IMG/VR virus record: IMGVR_UViG_3300008107_000105 | Location: 1-43,507 of that record | Source: a virus | Length of the DNA stretch: 43,507 nucleotides | Reading direction: 5' to 3' (one strand) | Part shown: positions 17,273 through 26,833 of the stretch, in pieces | How the letters are laid out: each line of letters starts with the position of its first letter | Numbering within the stretch: the first letter of the stretch is position 1 | Notes under the pieces: model-generated | What the model saw: the letters and a program-made list of their open reading frames with translations, nothing else | Database searches by the model: none | Told to the model about the DNA's origin: nothing | Position numbers and translations under genes: made by a program

Positions 17273-19387
17273 TTATTTGATAATATCATACACAAAAGTT
17301 AATACTCCTTGTTCGGTGCATATCAGTTCAATAATAGGTTTAGTTGAGATTTCATTGTTAGGAATAACCCCGATGGTAACGCCGTACACACCTTGGTTTA
17401 GCCTATTCAATGAATCGGTGTAAATTCTTATATTCTTTGAAGAGATATCCAGATTGTTATTAAATGTAAGTCTTATTGTTTGACCAGTCTTCCATTGAAT
17501 ATTTGAATCATCTATGTAAATTAATAGATCTCCGCCAGCAGAATTTATTGTACTTATTCTTAACATATTAGTAAATGTTTCCAATGAAGTATATACCTTA
17601 GGCGATATTACATTAAGATCAAGAGGATTACTTGAAGTAATCTCATTACCATTTTCATCAAACGGTATCATAAATGTATATTGTTGTGTAACCAGATCAA
17701 CTCTAACTTGATTAGGTGTATTTTTATTTAATGATATTCCAGGACCAGATCTTAGCACCTCGGTATTATACTGCAGTGTAGCAGAAACATTACCGTTTGC
17801 TATTGATTGAATCTCATCAGCATTTTTCGCGATAAGATCTAACAGTGTACTTCCATTTGACATCGATAACGATGCATTATCAAATTGTTGTTGTAAACTG
17901 TTGATTTGTGCTTGTAAAGAAGCCGAACTCGATAAAGCATCAATGTTATTTTCTAAACCCTGTACTCTTTGTTCTAATTGACTTATCTCTATTTGCTGTC
18001 TTTGAAAGATTTTAGCGGACTCTTGAAGCTGTGCAGTTGCATCAGCAAATAATCCCATAGAGAAAGTATTATAATCATTGATTATTGTATCAATACCAGC
18101 GGTACCCGGTGAAGCATCAAATCTAAGATTAATCTTAAACCCATAGCTATTACCATTTTGACCAGTAACTCTATTCGGCTTATACTTAGGATATCTTTGA
18201 ATAAATCCACCATCTACTGTAGGTGTAATGTTATCAAGTAAAAGAATACCATAAAGGTTGGTTACGGTATTTGCATTATTACTTAAATCAACTAAATCAT
18301 AGTAAACTAATACCGCATTAAATTCAAATGTGCTTGATAAATCAATCCCATTGAATTGTGATATTGTAGAGATAGTAGGATCCTCAACAATTTGTTGATA
18401 ATGTGTTGGATTAAAGTCTAAGCTTATTCCATCTAATTTGCTTCTACGATAAGCAGATCCGGAAAAACCAGCAGGACTTCCATAATCAGCAGGATATTTT
18501 CTAATATCAGCATTAGTAGAATCTCCAAATGTAATAGGTTCAGTAAAGTATGCATCAACTGTATTAGGAGGTGTTGTCTCGTTCATCCAGTTTGCGTTAG
18601 GATCAGTATATCCTGCAGGACCACCACCTAAAAGAGGTTGATCATAATCATAAAATGCAAAAATATCCAATCCCTGTGGGTGAATAGTTGCGGCATTTCT
18701 TCCTAAGATAAATTCGCTAGCGCCTTGAATCTTTAAGCTAGGTTGATAATTTGCATCAGATATTGTTTGGAATAAAATAGTAGGAGTATTTCCAACCTCG
18801 GTCGGAACATTAATGTAGAGCTCAGTGTAAGCCTCACCTGCTTTATCAACATTATTTACAATATCAATTTCGCCAAGATATTTAATAACTCTCCTGTATT
18901 GAACCGTACCTGTTGTAATTTCATCTTCTTCAACAAAAAGATCACCAGTAACAGAACCACTTTTCTCTAAAGGAGTAGCTGTTCTAAATCTTAATGCACC
19001 GGTTTCTTTTAGCCACTTAAAGAATACTCTTTCAGTAACGGTTCTTCTTACGGTATTATCATACCCAGAATTACTTAAAATTAATTCCTCTATGTTAAGA
19101 GCATAGTTTTGAAAACTCTCCGCCCAGTTAACATTAGGATCACCTTTAAGACCGCCGTTTTGAATCATACCGTCAATGGTATCAAACTGCATGTAGTTTT
19201 GATAGTTACTAAACGTAGAAGTATCCAATCTATCAAAGTCTGGTAGATTAAGAAGTGCAAACTTAGAAAAGACCAACCTAAGATTCTCATTATTTAGAGT
19301 CTTAGAAAGGTCTCTTGCTGCTGAAGAGAAAGTATAAAAAGTTCCTCCGTCTGCCTGTGGCGTTTTAATTAAAGGCGTTGTGGCCAT
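17273..19387 (-). CDS. Baseplate-associated structural protein with coiled coil (704 aa)
   Basis: This is a 704-residue protein. The N-terminal half is beta-rich (RVIKYLGEIDIVNN, YTELYINVPTEVGNTPTILFQ). A coiled coil spans about 445-505 (IFQRQQIEISQLEQRVQGLEN, LQAQINSLQQQFDNASL) and could trimerise the protein. The C-terminal 150 residues form a separate beta domain (IPFDENGNEITSSNPLDLN, DDSNIQWKTGQTIRLTFN) ending FVYDIIK. An A-rich leader precedes ATG 19387. Two globular regions separated by a trimeric coiled coil suit a spacer or short-fibre component of the baseplate. Role inferred from architecture and position. Confidence 0.55.
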   Translation of the reverse strand: MATTPLIKTPQADGGTFYTFSSAARDLSKTLNNENLRLVFSKFALLNLPDFDRLDTSTFSNYQNYMQFDTIDGMIQNGGLKGDPNVNWAESFQNYALNIEELILSNSGYDNTVRRTVTERVFFKWLKETGALRFRTATPLEKSGSVTGDLFVEEDEITTGTVQYRRVIKYLGEIDIVNNVDKAGEAYTELYINVPTEVGNTPTILFQTISDANYQPSLKIQGASEFILGRNAATIHPQGLDIFAFYDYDQPLLGGGPAGYTDPNANWMNETTPPNTVDAYFTEPITFGDSTNADIRKYPADYGSPAGFSGSAYRRSKLDGISLDFNPTHYQQIVEDPTISTISQFNGIDLSSTFEFNAVLVYYDLVDLSNNANTVTNLYGILLLDNITPTVDGGFIQRYPKYKPNRVTGQNGNSYGFKINLRFDASPGTAGIDTIINDYNTFSMGLFADATAQLQESAKIFQRQQIEISQLEQRVQGLENNIDALSSSASLQAQINSLQQQFDNASLSMSNGSTLLDLIAKNADEIQSIANGNVSATLQYNTEVLRSGPGISLNKNTPNQVRVDLVTQQYTFMIPFDENGNEITSSNPLDLNVISPKVYTSLETFTNMLRISTINSAGGDLLIYIDDSNIQWKTGQTIRLTFNNNLDISSKNIRIYTDSLNRLNQGVYGVTIGVIPNNEISTKPIIELICTEQGVLTFVYDIIK

Positions 19388-19408
19388 CTATTAACTTATT
19401 AGTTTTTA

Positions 19409-20062
19409 TTAGGAGATTGTATAACCAACTCCACCGATTACATACCATTCACCATTACCCGTTCCATCATCAATACAAAGTAAATGTACAGAATCACCTT
19501 TCTCATCCAAAGTAACTGTTGGTGTTGCACCAGCACCCGGTAAGATTAGAGCATTTACTGCACCTTTGATTGCAACAGCACCAGTGGCAGCTTCAGCATA
19601 TGTAAAGATTATTTCTTGACCAATTGAACCATCATTAAGTAAAATGTTAAGAGGAGAACCTGTATTAGCATTTCCAACTCTTTCAATAGTGTAAGGTGGA
19701 ATTGCAGTACTGGTGCCTACCTGAATAGTCATCGATGGCCCAGCAAAAATATCATTAAGTGTTTGCGGATCAACATCATTTCTAAATAACCCAGCACCAT
19801 TTAGGTTAAGATTACCGCTCATATTAACACGAGTTAATATGTTAAATGTACTAGCATTAATGTCAAGTAATACTGTACTTAAACCTACTCTTAATGATTC
19901 TGTTTTAACATCATTTAAGTTGTTAATAGTTCCTGCAGTTGGATTAAAGTAAACCTCCATTGCATTAATCTCACTAGCAAGAATGTTAAAGTTATCGTTG
20001 ATAACCAATCTTGATCCAGATAATGAATCGGTTCCAAGAATTTCTGTTACGCTTATAGCCAT
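19409..20062 (-). CDS. Short fibre-like protein sharing an N-terminal domain with the 779-aa fibre
   Basis: This is a 217-residue protein. The N terminus MAISVTEILGTDSLSGSRLVINDNFNILASEIN matches the MAITIQELIASDTISQAVNKINFNF start of the protein at 6316-8655: both have MAI, E(L/I), (S/T)D(T/S), IN and NF at equivalent places. The remainder is beta-rich (ESLRVGLSTVLLDINASTFN, NAINGAGATPTV-like strands) and ends with a compact segment, DDGTGNGEWYVIGGVGYTIS, a common ending of phage fibre tips. It probably sits on the baseplate just after gp7. The poly-A leader before ATG 20062 is typical of this phage. Confidence 0.55.
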   Translation of the reverse strand: MAISVTEILGTDSLSGSRLVINDNFNILASEINAMEVYFNPTAGTINNLNDVKTESLRVGLSTVLLDINASTFNILTRVNMSGNLNLNGAGLFRNDVDPQTLNDIFAGPSMTIQVGTSTAIPPYTIERVGNANTGSPLNILLNDGSIGQEIIFTYAEAATGAVAIKGAVNALILPGAGATPTVTLDEKGDSVHLLCIDDGTGNGEWYVIGGVGYTIS

Positions 20063-20070
20063 TTTTTTTA

Positions 20071-23000
20071 TTATTTTATGATTAGGATATTTCTTTCCTT
20101 TTTATATTTATTCCCATTAGAATCTGTTAGTTCTAAGCCTATCTCGTATCTACCGGGATTTTGAAACAGGTATGTTAAGTACTTGCTTTCAAAATATATA
20201 TTAGGTGTGTTAGGATTAGAAGTATTTCGTATTGTCCATTTAGGTTTACCTTTTCCATTTATTTTGCATTTATCATATACAAACATGATCCATGTCATTT
20301 TAGGAAGAGTCTTTCCATCGTTAATAAACTTTGCAGTGTCCCAAGTAGGATTACTTGATCTATGTAAACCTTTTCTATAAACTAGGCTTTCACAACCAGT
20401 TCCAGTTTGACCAGTATTTCCGGTAACACCAGTTTGACCAGTATTTCCGGTAACACCAGTAGGAGTACCAGTTGCTGCACATATCCTATCACCATTAACA
20501 TCAACAATATCAACATCTTCCCAATCACCATATTGGCCATAATATCTTGATACTGCTTGTATAAACTTTTCATTACTTGTAGCATCAAGTACTACATTAT
20601 ATACATACTTATTAAGAATAGGATCATTGCTTAAATTAAGTTGTGTTGCAACTTGAGATAATGTAGTTAAAGCAGGATCAAAGAAAAATGAACCTGTATT
20701 ACCTTTAAGATCAACAACTCTCAAATACGAAAATGGAACAATTTCTTTAAATTGGAAGAACGCTGGTGTATCCCCGGTTATTGCAGTGAGATCCCACCAC
20801 AAATGATAAGTATCATTCCAATTCCCGGTGTTAAGGTTATCCCAATAATATGGACCTACAAAACTAGTATTTCCATTGTCCTGATAATTTAATAGTCTAA
20901 AGTTTGGAGAAACTCCTAAGCCAAATGTATTTAAGATTGCATTAACTCTATCAAGAGAATCATATAAACTTGGTGTTTCTTCATCCCATGTCACGCTTGG
21001 TTCAATAGGAAGGTTCCACATGGAACCATAATCTTCCCATTTCCACTTACCTTCATTTTGCCAAGTATATTCATACTTTCTAGCCTGATACCAGCCAGAA
21101 TATTCTACTTCTTTACTATCTATACATATTGCATCTGACTTAACAATAGATGATATGTTATTATACATATCAAATAATTTCATTTCAACATTATATGTAC
21201 CAACATACGGTAAAGTTATTGGTAAACTGTTGTAAATGTTTATGGGTCCTCTGATTGTAAAAAAGTATTCAGGTGATGTTTCAGTTTCTTCTTTAAATAT
21301 AGTCCATTCAATTTCACTAAAGTTCGATCTTTGGATTGAATTCCAAGTATATAGAATTTCACCAGGATTATCAAACTTAAAGAATACGGCTCCACTTACC
21401 GGTGTACGAATAACCTCAACCTGAATATTTTGTGTGTTACTTCCATAGAGTCTTATTGCTGTACCGGAAGCCAATGTTACTTGACTAATATCAAAGAATA
21501 GCCAAGGAGTCACAAAATTGTTCTTTAGGTTTACCAACTGGTTATAGAGAGCAGTGGTTACTGTATTATCAGTATCACCAGGCTGAACGATATATGATGC
21601 TTGAGAACCTGTCACAGGATCATATATTCTAAATTCATCACCAACATTGGCACCCTGTGGATCAAAATCAAATGTATGAAATGTATTTGCATTTGATACC
21701 TGGTTCCATGTCATTTCAATGTTATCCCAAGTTAAGTTGCCAAATGAAGTATTTTCTAATACCACCAATGCACCAACAGGAATTCCTGGTTTATCGGCTA
21801 GCGCAGTTACAGTACTAGGAGAATACCTTGTAAAGTAAGAAGCATATACATTTGCAATATCATTAATAGTAAAAATCTGAGCACCAAAAGGAGCTCCTAA
21901 AATACTATTAGGATCAGGGCCAATTGGTGGAGCCGGTAATGGATCACCATTATTATAAGGTCCTAACACTAAGTTTCTATATGTCTGTACTCCTGAACTA
22001 TTGCCTAACGGATTACCACCGCCTGTGGCATATGCTAATAGTGGAGCAACATAAGCATTACAAAAGTTAACTATTGCATTACCTACAATCCCTTCTTGCT
22101 GATAACAAAAATCTGCAAAGTTTCTTAGGTCTTCTAAATATGTACAACCATCAGGACTAACCTTAAAGTCGGCCGCTATACCTACTTGAATATTTCTTTT
22201 ATCGTTTCTACTTATTGTATTAGTTAATTCAGCTAATCCAAAAAAGTCAGCCTCACCAGTAATGTCTTTAATGTGAGCATTAAGTGGCAGAAATTCTTTT
22301 TCTAATTTTTTCTTTAATCCAAAAAGCTTAATAAGAACCTCTTCCAATGTATAATCAAATACTTCTTCTGTTTGTGGGAGATCGTCTTCATCATAAAAGC
22401 CATTCTTAACCTGATTAATCTTATAGATAAGACTAAACATACTGGTCTTCCTAAAGTTTTTATTAGGAAGTGTAATTGTCATATCATTATAGTTAACCTC
22501 AGGATCAAAAAGATTTATGGCGTTAGATTGAATATACTTTCCATATCTAGGAGATGACTTATTAATGTTTTTCCAAAATTCCTTTACTTGTAAATTGTTA
22601 TATCCAAAAAAGTTAATTGCATTAATAAGACCTTTATATGAACCAATGAAAGGGTAAATGTTATGACCTTCCATCATAAGTTCCTTTCTCTTTCGGTTTA
22701 ACTCAATAAAGTCCGGTCTCTGTTCATAGATATTAGTATCTCTAAAGATATGAGTATCATTGAGAGCAATACTATATCCAAAGTTTTCTGTCATTGTTCT
22801 AAGACGTTCATCTTCACCTATAGTTTCTCCAAAGACAGTTAATTTTGCAACGGTTGTACCGGTACATTCATCCCTAATGATAAGAGTTCTTTTAAAGGTA
22901 TCTTCTTCATCCGAGTTTATAGTAAAGTTAATTTGAAGAACTTGTGGTCTAATTTCAGATGTTACAATATAATCTTGAGAATCTACAAACTGCCCAGGAT

Positions 23001-23424
23001 CATAATCCAAAGGAATTGCTATTTGATCATACTTAACTAACGGCGGACCTGCAACCTCTATGCTTAATGCTGAGTTTGTGCCTGTTACAAAATTCTCATC
23101 AAATTGAAATAAGAAGATTGCCTCGGGGTCTGTGGTTTCCCATTCTGCTAACCAATCACAACTTCCAGTATTACCTTGACCAGTAAAACCAGTTTGACCA
23201 GTAACAGGGTGAGGATCGTATGAATGAGGATATCCAAATTTCTTAAGACCTGTTGAAGAATCTATAAATTCTTGAAGAATAAATAGTTGACCTACCTCAA
23301 ATAATCCAGTGGATACTTGTGGCAAGTAAACATTTCCAGTCCAAATATCATTAGTTTGATCGTAATCAAAGTTATAATATTTTCCATTCTTATCAAAAAA
23401 GTATATGTGACTCCAACGATTCAT
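20071..23424 (-). CDS. 7: gp7-like baseplate wedge protein with collagen-like and PKD-like C-terminal parts
   Basis: This is a 1117-residue protein, close to T4 gp7 (1032), and directly follows gp25-, gp6- and 89-aa genes, the wedge order of T4-like phages. A characteristic helical section (about 235-385) includes FIELNRKRKELMMEGHNIYPF, SYKGLINAINFFGYNNLQVKEF and LEEVLIKLFGLKKKLEKEF. Such a segment is typical of gp7-type wedge proteins in large phages. Short Gly-Thr repeats occur near 75-88 and at 988-1010 (GNTGQTGVT twice). The end (about 1050-1117: KPKWTIRNTS, FESKYLTYLFQNPGRYEIGL, ELTDSNGNKYKKERNILIIK) reads as a PKD/Ig-like domain. gp7 joins the inner wedge to the peripheral baseplate. 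Assignment rests mainly on synteny and size. Confidence 0.6.
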   Translation of the reverse strand: MNRWSHIYFFDKNGKYYNFDYDQTNDIWTGNVYLPQVSTGLFEVGQLFILQEFIDSSTGLKKFGYPHSYDPHPVTGQTGFTGQGNTGSCDWLAEWETTDPEAIFLFQFDENFVTGTNSALSIEVAGPPLVKYDQIAIPLDYDPGQFVDSQDYIVTSEIRPQVLQINFTINSDEEDTFKRTLIIRDECTGTTVAKLTVFGETIGEDERLRTMTENFGYSIALNDTHIFRDTNIYEQRPDFIELNRKRKELMMEGHNIYPFIGSYKGLINAINFFGYNNLQVKEFWKNINKSSPRYGKYIQSNAINLFDPEVNYNDMTITLPNKNFRKTSMFSLIYKINQVKNGFYDEDDLPQTEEVFDYTLEEVLIKLFGLKKKLEKEFLPLNAHIKDITGEADFFGLAELTNTISRNDKRNIQVGIAADFKVSPDGCTYLEDLRNFADFCYQQEGIVGNAIVNFCNAYVAPLLAYATGGGNPLGNSSGVQTYRNLVLGPYNNGDPLPAPPIGPDPNSILGAPFGAQIFTINDIANVYASYFTRYSPSTVTALADKPGIPVGALVVLENTSFGNLTWDNIEMTWNQVSNANTFHTFDFDPQGANVGDEFRIYDPVTGSQASYIVQPGDTDNTVTTALYNQLVNLKNNFVTPWLFFDISQVTLASGTAIRLYGSNTQNIQVEVIRTPVSGAVFFKFDNPGEILYTWNSIQRSNFSEIEWTIFKEETETSPEYFFTIRGPINIYNSLPITLPYVGTYNVEMKLFDMYNNISSIVKSDAICIDSKEVEYSGWYQARKYEYTWQNEGKWKWEDYGSMWNLPIEPSVTWDEETPSLYDSLDRVNAILNTFGLGVSPNFRLLNYQDNGNTSFVGPYYWDNLNTGNWNDTYHLWWDLTAITGDTPAFFQFKEIVPFSYLRVVDLKGNTGSFFFDPALTTLSQVATQLNLSNDPILNKYVYNVVLDATSNEKFIQAVSRYYGQYGDWEDVDIVDVNGDRICAATGTPTGVTGNTGQTGVTGNTGQTGTGCESLVYRKGLHRSSNPTWDTAKFINDGKTLPKMTWIMFVYDKCKINGKGKPKWTIRNTSNPNTPNIYFESKYLTYLFQNPGRYEIGLELTDSNGNKYKKERNILIIK
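20402..20455. repeat. 27-nt perfect tandem repeat encoding GNTGQTGVT
   Basis: Two identical 27-nt units (20402-20428 and 20429-20455) code for the collagen-like stretch near the C terminus of the gp7-like protein. Confidence 0.9.
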
Positions 23425-23425
23425 A

Positions 23426-23695
23426 TTAGTTTATTTTTTGATAGTCTTTAGGTACTGCAAAATTATAATAGATTCTTAGAAACTTTACCTTATTTATAAA
23501 GAACACCATTATAGGTTGGAGATGTTCAAGAATAAATTTTGACAGCCTTTCGTTTTGGAACATATAAGGGGATAATGATTTAACCATTAACTTTTCTTCA
23601 TAATCAAATCCAGTGTTTTTCAACTCCCACCCTTCCTCATATGCAATTTTATAAGGACTTTCAAATCCTCTTCTCTTCTCGGTTAACTGATTCAT
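23426..23695 (-). CDS. Small protein between gp6-like and gp7-like genes
   Basis: This is an 89-residue protein whose ATG overlaps the stop of the gp6-like gene (TAATG), so translation is coupled. It has a charged N-terminal half (LTEKRRGFESPYKIAYEEGWELKNTGF) and a hydrophobic aromatic C-terminal half (SKFILEHLQPIMVFFINKVKFLRIYYNFAVP). The latter could pack into the wedge; it is not a clean transmembrane helix. The invariant wedge neighbourhood suggests a small wedge or assembly component. No family recognised. Confidence 0.55.
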   Translation of the reverse strand: MNQLTEKRRGFESPYKIAYEEGWELKNTGFDYEEKLMVKSLSPYMFQNERLSKFILEHLQPIMVFFINKVKFLRIYYNFAVPKDYQKIN

Positions 23696-25551
23696 TATAA
23701 ATTCTTAATTACTTTTTGTGTTGTATTATCCAGTAATCTTCCGGTATTAGTTGATCTTGAATTATTACCCGTTGCAATAGTAGTTCCTCTATTTCTCTTA
23801 AGCTTATCAAATCTTTCCTGTTGTGTCTTATTATAAAGATTATCAGCTGTAACATTTTTAAAGAATACATTAAGTGATCCTATACCATTTTTAATAGGAA
23901 TTTCTTCAAAATATGTTCCGTTACGATCTTCCCATCCACCTCTTATTACAACTATGTCGCCTGATTCTATTACAATATCACCAAATTCATCTAATCCTAA
24001 TTGAGGATCTTCTCCTTCAATTAATACGATCTTTTTATTTTCAATTAAAACCTTTTGGTCTGTTGCTGGATCAATTCCATATACCGGAACAAAATAGAAA
24101 CCATCTCTAATGGCTTTTTCATTTTCTTCAGATATAAAGAATAGATTAACTGAATCGATGCCAGGAATATCTTCTATCAATGAAATTAAGTCAGATCTAG
24201 GAATGCGATCTCTTCTATTAACTTTTAAGAAATAATCATTTAGGGTGCTTCTTATTGCTGTTACTAATTGATCTTTATCATAACCTTCAATCCAACGAGT
24301 AACCACATTAATAGCATACTTCTTTACAATAGGATCATCTATTCTAACCTCGGCGGTAACAACTTGTCGACCACTCTTATTTAAGATTTCAATCACTTGA
24401 TCCTTTTCATCCTGTGTTAAAGTAAATTCTTCGAGTGCTACATTAAAATAATCCTTATCGCTTGTTATTTTCTTATTAATGTCAGGAATGAGAAAAAGAT
24501 ATACGATGTTATCATCATTAATATATTTGTCGTCCTTTGTATTATATGCATCTATAAAAGAAAAGAAATCATACTTACTTAAATAGTAAATGTAATTATT
24601 AGGATTTGCTAAAACAAATGAATTACTTTGATACGGAGCAATAAGTCGTGTAAATGAAGGGTCTTCACTATTAGAACCAAAATTAGGATTTCTAACAATG
24701 TTTAATGAAAGGGCTTCATTTAGGTCAACCTCCTGTCCTAGATAATCAGTACCTGGATCAACAAATTTAATATCAAGATTTTTTCCACCGATATTTCCAG
24801 CGGATCCTCTAGTCTTTACATAAGTAACAACGATTAATGATCCTAACGGCGGAGGATATCCAAATTGCTTATTTCCAAAAAAGATACTTAATCCACCGTT
24901 AACACTAGTCTTACACATAAAGTTTTTATGACCAGGTCCCATATCATAAAGAGAATCAACTTTCTTCCATATTTCACCATCAACTGTTAATGTAACCATG
25001 TATTGATCGGTCGGTTCTTTTGTAGTTAAGTTATAACTTTGCAAAGGATCTCCACTTCCCGTAAAGGTTTGTGAATCAATTTCGCCTTGAATTAATTCTA
25101 CATTAATGAATTGTTTATTTGTTTTCTCAAGTCTTATAAAGTCACTATCAAATTTAATAAAATAGGTTAATCCATTTTGGCCAATTTCAAGTTTGGCACC
25201 ATTTAATATTTGTACATAATCACCACTGAAGAGATTTCCTGCCCTTGTATTTAGTCTTAATCCAATTACACCACTAGCAGAAATACCTCTGGTAGGATCA
25301 TGACCAGTTAATCTAGAAAGACCATAAATGGATTCAATATTTCTTGCTCTATAAATATTAAGTTCTGTTGCAACAGATTCAATGTAATAAAAAATCATCT
25401 CACCTAAGTTTGCAACAACAGTTAAAAGTTGCCCAAATGGTGATGCGGGGGTAAACACCTCATTTGCCTGATCATATGTTCTCTGAAGAAACTCAAACGA
25501 GTCATAGAATAACTCCTTTGCCTTTAATCTTGTTTTACTAAAGAATGACAT
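23695..25551 (-). CDS. 6: gp6-like baseplate wedge protein (baseplate J family)
   Basis: The protein has 618 residues (T4 gp6: 660). Its N terminus has the helical segment FSKTRLKAKELFYDSFEFLQ...ASPFGQLLTVVANLGEMIFYYIESVATELNIYRARNIESIYGLSRLTGH. This is the hallmark of gp6/baseplate J proteins: long helices followed by an (L/I)..LTGHxPxRG motif. The middle (about 100-260) has beta strands and TYVKTRGSAGNIGG. The C-terminal region includes VVTRWIEGYDKDQLVTAIRSTLNDYF and RIPRSDLISLIEDIPGIDSVN, the conserved J-family pattern. gp6 dimers form the ring that holds the six wedges around the hub. It follows gp25 by about 14 nt, as expected. Confidence 0.85.
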   Translation of the reverse strand: MSFFSKTRLKAKELFYDSFEFLQRTYDQANEVFTPASPFGQLLTVVANLGEMIFYYIESVATELNIYRARNIESIYGLSRLTGHDPTRGISASGVIGLRLNTRAGNLFSGDYVQILNGAKLEIGQNGLTYFIKFDSDFIRLEKTNKQFINVELIQGEIDSQTFTGSGDPLQSYNLTTKEPTDQYMVTLTVDGEIWKKVDSLYDMGPGHKNFMCKTSVNGGLSIFFGNKQFGYPPPLGSLIVVTYVKTRGSAGNIGGKNLDIKFVDPGTDYLGQEVDLNEALSLNIVRNPNFGSNSEDPSFTRLIAPYQSNSFVLANPNNYIYYLSKYDFFSFIDAYNTKDDKYINDDNIVYLFLIPDINKKITSDKDYFNVALEEFTLTQDEKDQVIEILNKSGRQVVTAEVRIDDPIVKKYAINVVTRWIEGYDKDQLVTAIRSTLNDYFLKVNRRDRIPRSDLISLIEDIPGIDSVNLFFISEENEKAIRDGFYFVPVYGIDPATDQKVLIENKKIVLIEGEDPQLGLDEFGDIVIESGDIVVIRGGWEDRNGTYFEEIPIKNGIGSLNVFFKNVTADNLYNKTQQERFDKLKRNRGTTIATGNNSRSTNTGRLLDNTTQKVIKNL

Positions 25552-25565
25552 TTACTATAATATTT

Positions 25566-25928
25566 TTAGAAAAGTGCTCCAATTACTCGCTGTTCATTTA
25601 TAAAGATATCAACCAAAGCGCCGTTTCTTCCTTCTGCTTCGAAAAAAGATACTCTAACATCAATACCATATTTTGCATCATCTACAAGACAATAGGATTG
25701 GATCTGACTTTCTATTCTCTGCTGAATTACCGCTTCGTTTAATACAATTGAAAAAAGCATATCTTCAAGGTTACATCCAAATTCGGAAACACCTAAAACA
25801 TCGCCTCTTCTTGTAAATAAAACATTTTCTATTTTCAAGATAAGTTGAGATATACCATCCGTTACGTCAATTGTATTTGACGTATATTTGTTTTCGGCTG
25901 GGCCTCTACTATAAATATCATTGATCAT
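25566..25928 (-). CDS. 25: gp25-like baseplate wedge protein
   Basis: The protein has 120 residues (T4 gp25: 132). It shows the gp25/lysozyme-like wedge pattern: ISQLILKIENVLFTRRGDVLGVSEFGCNLEDMLF (29-62), then QQRIESQIQSYCL and GIDVRVSFFEAEGRNGALVDIFI. The RRG...G..FG core is the family signature. The canonical EPR is represented here by TRRGD. gp25 sits at the sheath-binding end of the wedge and nucleates sheath polymerisation. It lies immediately before the gp6-like gene, as in T4-like baseplate operons. A 9-bp inverted repeat and an AATATATA element lie just upstream of the start. Confidence 0.85.
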   Translation of the reverse strand: MINDIYSRGPAENKYTSNTIDVTDGISQLILKIENVLFTRRGDVLGVSEFGCNLEDMLFSIVLNEAVIQQRIESQIQSYCLVDDAKYGIDVRVSFFEAEGRNGALVDIFINEQRVIGALF

Positions 25929-25957
25929 AGAGAATATTCTTTTAATATATATTCTCT
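25929..25957 (-). promoter_or_regulatory. Candidate late promoter plus 9-bp inverted repeat before gp25
   Basis: AATATATA (25946-25953) ends 17 nt before the gp25 start. Arms AGAGAATAT (25929-25937) and ATATTCTCT (25949-25957) are perfect complements. One arm overlaps the promoter word and the other abuts the ATG. Confidence 0.5.
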
Positions 25958-25985
25958 TAAAAATTTACCGGTCTTATATTATAAA

Positions 25986-26828
25986 TTAACCTGTGTAGAA
26001 GTAATCAACCCCTTCATCGCCTTTGATCTCTTCAATAATAGCATCAATTTCATCCTTACCTTCAGTAGCAATCATATCATAGTTTATAGTAATGTTACCG
26101 GGTAGATTAAACGAGAAGGTACCTAATATTCTAGCTAATTGCATCTTTGCCTTAGCAATACAATATCTGATAAACATTTCATCCTGGAATAATGCACAAT
26201 CTGGAATTGTATTATAAACCTGGAATATACATGCATGTGTAGGAAGTTCTCCTTGGAATCTAAACTTATGAGTTAACCTATTGTATGAATATGATATTTG
26301 TGGCAATAGAACCTGTCTGGCAGTATCAATAAAGCTAGAGTTAATTACATAATACATTAAGTTCTCCGAACCGATACCGGCACCGTATGTATCTGAATAG
26401 ATAAATTTATCAATTGAAAAGTCAGAGTCACCTGCAGAAAATGAACGGTTACCAAATCCACCATCTTCACCACCAAACCCATTCCACTCAAATACATTAT
26501 TAACAGAGAAAACGGTTGAAGGCATTGGAACGACACCTCTTGTGCTATTTACATTTGAACTTGATAGTGTATCGCTAGAATCATCAATGCCTTTATTAAA
26601 GCTAGGTTTATTCCAAGCAGTTGCAGGTAATGCAATATACATTTCCTCAACACTATCTTCATATATTTTATAAAAATAGTCCTTTGCTCTATTTATGATT
26701 CTTGCCAATTCATTTTTAGGAACCGTAAAAGGAATCTGACAACCTATTGTTAAGTCATCATTAATCTCCTTAATGAGAGCATCTAAACATGCTTGTGAAC
26801 TAGGATCGTTACAGTTTACATAAGCCAT
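25986..26828 (-). CDS. Structural protein upstream of gp25, unknown family
   Basis: This is a 280-residue protein. The N-terminal part is helical (SQACLDALIKEINDDLTIG, KNELARIINRAKDYFYKIYEDSVEEMYIALP). A central low-complexity Ser/Gly/Asn region (95-130) follows. The C-terminal half has DEMFIRYCIAKAKMQLARILGTFSFNLPGNITINYDMIATEGKDE, a helix-strand pattern seen in phage neck and connector proteins, and ends GDEGVDYFYTG. It follows the amidoligase-like gene by 5 nt and precedes gp25. A neck, head-completion or baseplate role is possible, and the sequence does not decide between them. Confidence 0.55.
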   Translation of the reverse strand: MAYVNCNDPSSQACLDALIKEINDDLTIGCQIPFTVPKNELARIINRAKDYFYKIYEDSVEEMYIALPATAWNKPSFNKGIDDSSDTLSSSNVNSTRGVVPMPSTVFSVNNVFEWNGFGGEDGGFGNRSFSAGDSDFSIDKFIYSDTYGAGIGSENLMYYVINSSFIDTARQVLLPQISYSYNRLTHKFRFQGELPTHACIFQVYNTIPDCALFQDEMFIRYCIAKAKMQLARILGTFSFNLPGNITINYDMIATEGKDEIDAIIEEIKGDEGVDYFYTG

Positions 26829-26833
26829 ATTCT

